Source: Rhytidiadelphus loreus
Taxonomy: Eukaryota > Streptophyta > Bryopsida > Hypnales > Hylocomiaceae
NCBI GenBank assembly: GCA_947034895.1
Contig: OX344761.1
Location: forward strand, 87,247,447-87,311,446
Direction of reading: 5' to 3'
Length of the DNA stretch: 64,000 nucleotides
Part shown: piece by piece, positions 56,952-64,000 of the stretch
Position numbering within the stretch: position 1 is the first letter of the stretch
How the letters are laid out: the number at the start of each line of letters is the position of its first letter
Notes under the pieces: generated by a model
The model's database searches: none
What the model was told of the DNA's origin: nothing
The model's input: only the letters and a program-made list of their open reading frames with translations
Position numbers and translations under genes: made by a program

Positions 56952-58795
56952 TTAAACCCTAAAGGACTGAGGCATATTTTGGGTAGAAATTGTGAAAAAC
57001 TATCACTTTTTAGGGCAATGAGAAAAAAATGGAAAAAAAAGTTTTTTTTTAAAAACCAACCATACAAATTTGTACTAGACTACTATGGGAATGTGTGGAA
57101 AAAAAATTTAGAAACTTTAACCACAAAAATTGAAAGATTATAATGTTTGAAGTTAGAAGAAAAAATCTAACTTTAGACAACAACCTTTAGCTCTACTTAG
57201 AGTGAGATTTTTATACTACACATGGTTATTTTTTTGGACATTTGCATCATAAACTCCATATCATGTAAGTTACATACCTGCCAAATTTTAGATGTAAAGG
57301 AAGAATTTGCAAAAGTTGCCTATAAAAAAAAGTTCATCAACATAACTTTTGATCCGGGTACTTGATAAAAAAAAAATTCTCACTAGGGAGATACATGTTC
57401 ACACCTTGTGTCAAAATTTCATGAACATCAAACCAAAATTGACTTTATAGGAACCTACACGGATTTTCAATTGTCCATTCAACAGACAATTGTCTTAGAA
57501 GGATTAAACTTGTTGTTTTCAAATAATGAATCATGTTTCTTTTAGAGGATAGATAAGGTCAATTGCACATTGGTCCCAATGTCTATAAACATTTATCCTA
57601 TAAGCATTTTATTTATATACAAACCCTTAGTGGTACCTTGTAGGAGATCCAAAAGAACCATTTGAAAAAGATGAAAATTTTGATTCCTAAATTCTATTGA
57701 TTTCATGCAAAATTTTCATTACTATTCTCAATTCTATCTTGGATGAGTTGGGAGAATCCTTGGCCTTCAAATAGTAAAGGCCAAGTTCAATCCCTTCCAA
57801 GGATGCTATATAAATCCAGTTTGGAATTGTGTTTTCATTTTATTGGTGCCAATTTCAATTTGGAGGAAATTAATCGGTGAAAATTTGATAGTGTAGCAAA
57901 TAAACCAGTACTTTTGTAATTGAGAAGATGCAACCGGTGACCACTAGAAAAAAACAATCTATTTTCTTAAAAAGAAGAAATTAGCTAAAAGCCAAAAATT
58001 TCCCAAACACTGATAAAGAACCAAAGTTATTCAACTTATGCCACAATAAGCACTATAGTTTAGTTTAGTGGTTTCGTAGAAAAATTGAAAAAAAATTGAA
58101 ATTTTTTTTTTCTCCTAGATTGTATTTTTGTCTACATGGAAAGATTTGATTCATTCCATTTTGATTAGTCATATAAAAGTTGTGGAGCATCTTCTTTTGT
58201 GGAACATCATAGAAAATTCTTGAGAAAAAAATGTATTGGATTTGTTTTTGAATTCAATTTTTACAATTTAAAAAAATAAAAATAAAAAACTCCACATGGT
58301 TTGGTTTATTTACTAGCTTAATGTTACTATTGAAATTAGTGTGTTTCAATTCCATCTAAGAGCTATTAATAACTTAGTTTTCTCTTCAATCTTAAACCTA
58401 CTTCTGACTTGATTTTTTTTTAAATTGAAAATATGAGTCTTTTAAATTTTATTTATTTTCCTAGATTCTCAACTCTATTCTTCAACATAAAAGGCTAGAA
58501 AATCAAAATGTGTAGTACAAAAGTTTTAAGTTAAGAAGATTCAAAGCCTTACAATCTAGTAAAACAAAGTGCAATAAAATTATTTTATCCTCACTTTTAA
58601 ATACAATTATCTTGCAATCCACAAAATCAATGTTTTTGAAATTTCTTCCATACATTCACATGCTAGTCTACTGTAAAGATCCTATAGATAGATTTGCAAA
58701 AAAATAATTTTTCTAAATGTTTTGCTCTTTGCAATAGAATTGAAACTTTTGAGCATATATTGACAAAAAAAAGGCCTTAGTCATTTAGGAGTTAA
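56952..58795. mobile_element. Compound of two TTAA-type elements (copies J1 and J2)
   Basis: 56952-57508 starts TTAAACCCTAAAGGAC. Near 57450-57508 it carries, in reverse complement, the 5' block of D/H (ataggaacct..aattgtcc..gacaattgt..). About 58080-58795 matches the 3' two-thirds of D/H in forward orientation and ends ggccttagtcatttaggagTTAA. The middle (57510-58080) is unrelated AT-rich sequence. An open frame at 56868-57143 is chance coding across the element. Confidence 0.55.
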
Positions 58796-60011
58796 CCCTT
58801 AACTCCTTAGTACTCCAATGTCCCAATTCTAAACATTAAACAGAGAGGTTCTAAGGAGGGGGATTTATCATAGAACTTCTAATTCATCCAAACTAATGCT
58901 TGACCTTTTAAAAAAAACACTTTTGTAGATGAATTTGATGAAATTGAGGTAAATAATATTTATTTATAAAGATATAAGCAAAAATATGCAAAAATTCAAG
59001 AAAGGATTAAGGTGCTAAAGGTTAAAGGACAAAGCCTATGACCATGTGAACAACCTCAATATGTTTTGCTTTGCTTTGTTTTACCACTAAATATGAGAGT
59101 AAATTTTTTTGTTATTTTTTTCATAAACGAAGATAAATGTCTTTCATAAGTCATAAAAAAATTAGATTTTCTTGTGAATTTAAAAAAATAAATCACCATA
59201 GGTGTATATTATAGTTTGAATCATCATGGTGTATACCAAATAGTTCCATGTCATTCTATAATTATAAAACTAGAAGACTATGATAATAGGTTCAAAGTTC
59301 AAAATTGATATGAATAGTTTAATTTTAGGAACTTTAGGGCATTTCAAATTAGAGTAGAATGGAATATTCATTACCTCCACTTCATTAGTGAGCTCAAATT
59401 TAGAAAAGATAAATTTTGGGGCTTATAAACAAGAAAAGAGGTACATGTTGCCAAAATATAAAGAAAAAATATCTATTTTGAGTTTGTGACCCATCTTTTT
59501 AGCACCTTCTTATGTAGAGAAGTTAATAATACTTTGATTAGGTACTTTCTACCAACATCCAAGGTAGATACATTCAAAAGGGAGTAGGGTGGACAACTTC
59601 AAGTAACTTGTGCAAAAATCCTCTTCTACTTTTAAAAGTGGACAAGTACGTATTAAAACACAATATAGAATGTAACATGTAACATAATCTATATATAGTG
59701 CAAAATCTCACTCCAATCTAAAGAGTCAAATTCCTAGCTATCAAACAAGGCCCAAAAGAAACCCAACTTCAATTGCTATAATTTATCTTGCAATTTATGC
59801 TATCAAACTTTCTAAAACAAACAAACATTCCCATAGTAGTCTAGAGCAAAATTGCATGGGTGAATATCAATTACTTCCTCTGCTTCAAAAATAAATCCAT
59901 AGTTCTCCCACAATTTCCCACTAAAAACGGCTGATTTATTTTGAGACACAAGAAGTGCAAAATACGCCTTGAGTTCTCTTCATTTTGCTCAATGCATCAA
60001 AAGCGACAGTT
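58796..60011. other. AT-rich intergenic region
   Basis: I see no gene, RNA or clean element boundary here. Confidence 0.5.
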
Positions 60012-60266
60012 TTAGACTGTTTTCTGCTTGAAACATGGCCCAGTCCTGTTAATGCATTTTCCCAGAAGATCAAGGCCATCCCGGAATTTGTGCCCAGCTG
60101 AATTCATACAAGTGTGTGGCCATTCCAGGTCATTGAGAAGGTTCTGTAACTTATTTGGAAAGCTGCAATTCTGCAAACTTGGTCTAAGCTTTGAATAGAC
60201 CAGACGTGCTTCGTTTGTCAACTCATCAAGCAGTTGCATGCACCGAGCTGACAGATTTGAATGCAA
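60012..60266 (-). CDS. Possible exon or small unknown gene
   Basis: A minus-strand frame with ordinary amino-acid composition contains MQLLDELTNEARLVYSKLRP and CSFPNKLQNLLNDLEWPHTC, ending GPCFKQKTV before TAA. GC content is higher than the surroundings. The frame begins at a TTG; the first ATG gives about 75 residues. I do not recognise it. It may be the last exon of a broken or multi-exon gene. Confidence 0.25.
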   Translation of the reverse strand: MHSNLSARCMQLLDELTNEARLVYSKLRPSLQNCSFPNKLQNLLNDLEWPHTCMNSAGHKFRDGLDLLGKCINRTGPCFKQKTV

Positions 60267-60340
60267 TGTCAGCTAAGTTACAGTAGCATCGTTTGAAAGT
60301 TCTAGAAGGATTTCCAACGGGTGAGAGTTTGCTCCCAAAA

Positions 60341-60583
60341 TATCAACGTCGCCCTCGGTTGTACACTGATTTGTCCTACCAGTTCATGTTACAAAATGAA
60401 TTCTTATCTGGTTATATGAAATATCAACGTCGCGTTCGGTTGCTTACACTGATTCGTCCTGTGGGTTCGTGTTACAAGATGAATTCGTATCTGGTTATAA
60501 AATATCAACGTTGCCTTTGGTTGCTTACACTGATTTGTCCTGTTGGTTCGTGTTACAAAATGAATTCGTATCTGGTTATAGCT
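60341..60583. repeat. Three tandem copies of an 81-bp unit
   Basis: Units start at 60341, 60422 and 60503, each with tatcaacgt(c/t)gc and each containing acactgatt(t/c)gtcct and the ttacaa(a/g)atgaattc(g/t)tatctggttata end. The period is a multiple of three, so the plus frame at 60293-60682 stays open through it (27 residues per unit, for example KYQRRVRLLTLIRPVGSCYK). I do not call this a gene. Confidence 0.85.
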
Positions 60584-60683
60584 TTTCACCAGAGAGGAAT
60601 ATTTTTACCAATGATTTTTGATGATTCAATAGCACCGTTGAGGTTTTGTCCGTCATATAGTCTTGTTCTTCATGAGAGATAAC

Positions 60684-61180
60684 ATCCCTCGACCACTCCC
60701 TGTCACTCGCTATGTTATTTCTCAAAACAAACAAGTGACTCAGTCTACTGCTTCACATTACGTTACCTACTCGTGAGTTGCTAGAACATTCCGGTGACTG
60801 CGTAAACAACTCCAGAAAGGAGACGCGGTCCGTCTTGTCCTTGGATATGTACCCCAGTCGTACGGCCCAGCGGCGTTTGCATAATGAGCCATGAGTCCAT
60901 GGCCGTACGTGCAGCTATTGCTCCATGCATTGATGAAGCCTGACTCACTAATAAGTGGTGTTGGTGGAGCTCCAGATTGACAAGCAAGCAAGCACCTGTC
61001 AAAAACGGTCGCATCAAAGCTTAACTTAGTTACACTCAACTTACCACCGAAGCCCCAAGTTAGTGCCGGATTGCCCGCACTTTTCTAACCAGTGCACACT
61101 GCAAACCTACTTTTGCATGCCACAACGGCATAAAATCTGCTCCCAGATTGGATCACACTGTAGGTCACTCAGGGTAGAAA
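60684..61180. other. Intergenic, no supported gene
   Basis: Moderate GC. Two overlapping minus frames at 60767-61039 have unremarkable translations and no recognisable domain. Confidence 0.4.
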
Positions 61181-61187
61181 TATATAG
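61181..61187 (+). promoter_or_regulatory. Putative TATA box of the small secreted-peptide gene
   Basis: TATATAG lies 219 bases before the ATG at 61406. Inferred from motif and spacing only. Confidence 0.35.
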
Positions 61188-61405
61188 AGTCAAAGTTCAA
61201 GCCTTTGTGCTCGGGGAATGGAGGCAATCGGGGCACTCGTGCACATGGCTGGGTTTTGAAACAATAGACAGAGAGTTCTGTGGCAGAAGCTAGCTAGCTG
61301 TGGACTGGGGTTGATTGAATTTGTGTTGGAGGTTTGTGGGTTGGAATTAGAGTTGGTGGTTTTTGAGTCGGTTGAATTGAGATCGATCGGGGTGGTTGGA
61401 ATTGG

Positions 61406-62141
61406 ATGATTACGGGTGCAATGGGGAAGCGCATGAAGGCGATCATGTCTGTGTTGCTGTTATTGCTCAGCTGCGTCACGACTGGGCATCTGATTGGGGC
61501 TGTGGGTTCCACGCAAACCTCGGTGACGACGCTGTCAATGCGACCATTGCTCAGAGACGCCGGAGGTATTCAATCTGCTTAACTTGGTCTCATTTGGATC
61601 CATCCTTGCACTGATTGGGGGATCCCTTCTTGCGCTGATTTGTTTGAACTTTCGGAGAGCACATTTTAAACTTCTGTAGGTTGAACTGAACCACTCAGCT
61701 GTGGAGGGGCTTAGTGTTGGAAATTGTACATGCTGAGCGGTGAAGGATTTCCATTTTCCACAGTTAGGCACTACTTGCGTCACAGTCAGGCTCCGGATTT
61801 GAGTCGTGTACAGAATTTCAGTGCGGAATGCTGTGATTGTGCGTGATCTATGGTAAAGCAAGAAAAATCTTGGGGAAACTGAATATTTGTCAGAATAGAT
61901 ATTAGAAAAGAGAGGTGTGATGATGCAACTCTTCATTGAGACTATGAAACGAACAACATTGTTTATGAGCAATTGACAGGCAGCAATTCTCTTCTAGGTT
62001 TATCAGCATTCTTGCTTTTTGTTGGATGCTGCAGGAGGCAATGTGATTTCTCATAAGCGTTTCCTTCTGACTACTCGCAATGCTCCAATTGGGTTTCCAC
62101 CTCCACCAGAAATGACAAGTCCTTCACCCCCTGGATTCTAA
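61406..62141 (+). CDS. Small secreted peptide precursor, 88 residues, two exons
   Basis: The exons are 61406-61565 and 62035-62141. The donor is CCGGAG/GTATTC, the acceptor GATGCTGCAG/GAGGC, and the phases match (1+2). The protein begins MITGAMGKRMKAIMSVLLLL, a basic start followed by a hydrophobic core (about residues 13-33), and so has a convincing signal peptide. The middle is Ser/Thr-rich. The C-terminus reads ISHKRFLLTTRNAPIGFPPP, then PEMTSPSPPGF and stop. The short length, signal peptide, a basic site (HKR) and a Pro-rich conserved-looking end are the layout of plant secreted signalling peptides. It does not fit the CLE, CEP, IDA, RGF or PSY motifs that I know, so I leave it unclassified. 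A GRP/PRP-like wall protein is less likely given its length. Coding support comes from two matched exons, both GC-richer than surroundings. Confidence 0.65.
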
Positions 62142-62777
62142 AAACATACTCCTCCATGGACACTCTTCATTTCCAGGCATCACAGGAAGAGTTTGTTCAC
62201 TCTACGTCTCACGATTGTCTCTGAGGAGACAAGAGGACAAGAGCAGCACTAGTGTTACACTAGTGCTAGAAGGGAGACTCTATAGCTTAGTGGATCTCCA
62301 AATAACCAAATGCCAGCATCTGGAGCAAAAAAGTTTTGGTTAATTTCCCTTTCAGCAAGTTTTGATGATCATGTACTTCAAAACAATAGAAACAAATCAA
62401 CTTTGTATTAATAGTGACATGATTCTGTTATGGACTACATTTCTCCTCTTCGTGGGATCCATCTCTTCATTCATTGTTGCCGTAATTGATTTTCTAAGCA
62501 GAGGTTTCACTTTTCGGTTTGCCAAGTAAGAGAGGGTCATATGGCTTTACCTCTTGGCTATCTAATCTTGAGATGAGTTTTGAGGCTGGGTTACTGTATG
62601 AACTTTTATTGTATTCCTCTTCCTCTTCTTCAACTGGTTGCAGAATCTGGTTGCACAATGTTTTGATGGCTTTTTATTGTCACTAATACTTCTCACTAAG
62701 CAGGGAAGGTATGAGTCGTTACAGCATCAAAACACAGAAGCATTAGTGGTTTGGTATTCATTGATTTGTATACAATA
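62142..62777. other. 3' flank of the peptide gene
   Basis: It probably holds the 3' UTR. No further gene is seen. Confidence 0.45.
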
Positions 62778-63193
62778 CGGGTAGTCACACCTTCTTCACG
62801 GGGCTCTAGGAGAATGGAGAACGGAAACGTGGTGGCCTAGGGTTGGCTTAATGTTGGTGGAATATTCTTATGTGGATATATCTTCCACACTCCTAATCTT
62901 CAGTGCCTCCGGAGGTGAAGATTGGGAGTGCGGAAGATATGTCCACATAAGAATATTCCTTTGAGCTAGACCACTTTCGTTGTTGCCGATTTACCTCCAA
63001 CCTTACGTCTAATCTTGCATCTAGGTAAATGGATTCTCCATTTATTTCATAATCCATGGTTGACACATCTTTTAGGGGGGTCACACCTTCTTCACCCACT
63101 ATGGCTTCTCACTGGCTCCTCCAAACCCTCACCAACTTCTCATTCTCCATTCTCCATTCTCCAAGTACTTGGTGAAGAAGGTGTGACTACCCC
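62778..63193. mobile_element. Foldback element with ~22-bp terminal inverted repeats
   Basis: The left end GGGTAGTCACACCTTCTTCA and the right end TGAAGAAGGTGTGACTACCC are perfect inverted repeats. A further internal inverted pair (ggaatattcttatgtggata near 62860 and its complement near 62945-62967) encloses a short loop around 62910. A third copy of the tcacaccttcttcaccc motif is at 63079-63100. No clear target duplication; superfamily unassigned. Confidence 0.7.
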
Positions 63194-64000
63194 TAATTGA
63201 AGGTCCATGACAACTATTCTTCAAATTCATGGACATGTCAAAAGTGTTACAAAAGTTCACAATTCTAATAATTTGTCAAGTATCCGTATAAGAGGGTGCA
63301 AAAATAATTTGAATTTTTGTGAATCTAACTAAACCACCTTTTTCACCAAACTAATTGCAATTTGTCAAATCATCAATGGTCAATAATCCCTACCAATCAA
63401 TCATAAAAAAAATGTAAGAATATGATTGGTTTTAGTAAAATGTGTTGTCACGAGTTTAGAAATGGATCTTTGACTCTCAAGCTCCTGGAGCCACTTGTCA
63501 TGCTTCAATTTAAAGCAATTGTTCATTGCACTTCATGGTCGAGAGAGTGGAACATCAAATTTCATTGCACTATAATCAACAACATTATGAGAAGTAAGTG
63601 TGCATAGAAGAGAATTATTGTTGTTGCTTTGGAGAACTCCGACAACTCTTTATGTTGTCACAAGGTCAATTGACAGACTCTTGAAAACCATGGCGCATAG
63701 AATGTTGAGTACTAAAGAGAACAATTGTATTATGGGAATGCACGAACACTGGAGTAGTCTTGAATGTTCCATGCTCAACCATTTCCACTGTTTTGACAAA
63801 TTGAAAGGTTTGTGGAAGTGTGTAGTCCTTGAAAAATCAATGTAGTAGGCATTGAAAATTTTCTAACTGTGATGCTAGGATGTTGTCACCATTTGCTACA
63901 AACAATAGAAGACAACCACTACCAAAAATATTAAACCACTTGAATGTACATCATAATACAACATCAATGTACCTACTTGAGTCTTGAGATGAGCTTCAAA
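63194..64000. other. AT-rich end of window
   Basis: No gene is supported. Short frames at 63422-63607 and 63600-63845 lack recognisable features. Confidence 0.45.

Noticed and set aside
56868..57143. 91-codon Lys/Asn-rich frame
   Set aside because: It crosses the boundary of a TTAA-type element; chance frame in AT-rich DNA.
58792..59020. Possible further TTAA element after copy J2 (ttaacccttaactcc)
   Set aside because: No convincing matching right end was found.
1..64000. tRNA, rRNA, CRISPR, operon or bacterial-type features
   Set aside because: None was seen. The window is eukaryotic nuclear DNA, and apparent tRNA-like strings did not show a full cloverleaf.

Overview
The window is nuclear DNA of a land plant. 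Its genes contain GT-AG introns, the gene families are plant-type (two-domain NFD4/nodulin-like MFS transporters, a plant Whi3/scw1-like two-RRM protein, an SRPK kinase), it carries a plant L1-type LINE, and GC-richer genes sit in a very AT-rich, transposon-filled background. An expanded NFD4-like family and small scattered genes fit a non-seed plant, perhaps a bryophyte. That placement is inference and I cannot name the species.

Layout. 1-1.9 kb is AT-rich repeat. 2.0-4.0 kb holds a two-exon gene for an unrecognised multi-pass membrane protein. 8.5-15.3 kb holds two tandem NFD4-like transporter genes: one with a single coding exon (8489-10297) and one with three exons (12298-15330). A decayed inverted copy of the end of the membrane-protein gene lies at 15.67-16.61 kb. 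19.36-27.33 kb is a full-length but dead LINE on the minus strand, bounded by a 17-bp target-site duplication. 27.7-33.0 kb is a thicket of nested MITE-like elements. 33.5-35.3 kb is an inverted, intact second copy of the first transporter gene. It is followed at 38.1-40.2 kb by a broken copy of the second transporter gene, in the opposite orientation to its neighbour. 40.6-42.5 kb is an intronless SRPK-like kinase gene on the minus strand. 42.5-49.9 kb is AT-rich with a ~145-bp tandem array and MITEs. 50.0-55.1 kb is a nine-exon two-RRM protein gene whose last intron looks U12-type. 55.1-61.2 kb is mostly repeats. 61.4-62.1 kb is a two-exon gene for an 88-residue secreted-peptide precursor. 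The rest is repeats and AT-rich sequence.

The strongest signals beyond the ordinary gene list are these. (1) A TTAA-flanked repeat family has CCC...GGG ends, and an inverted paralogous empty site shows that TTAA is its target duplication. This is the piggyBac signature, which is unusual for a plant. (2) A candidate U12 (minor-spliceosome) intron has a perfect 7-nt donor core and branch-site core, and splicing there would restore the conserved protein sequence. (3) The inverted transporter paralogs have patchwork identity: an ~840-bp stretch is almost identical while both flanks diverge, pointing to ectopic gene conversion. (4) There is an unclassified small secreted-peptide gene. No single gene cluster acting as a new system was found. 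The window is best read as a duplication and transposition hot spot around a transporter family.
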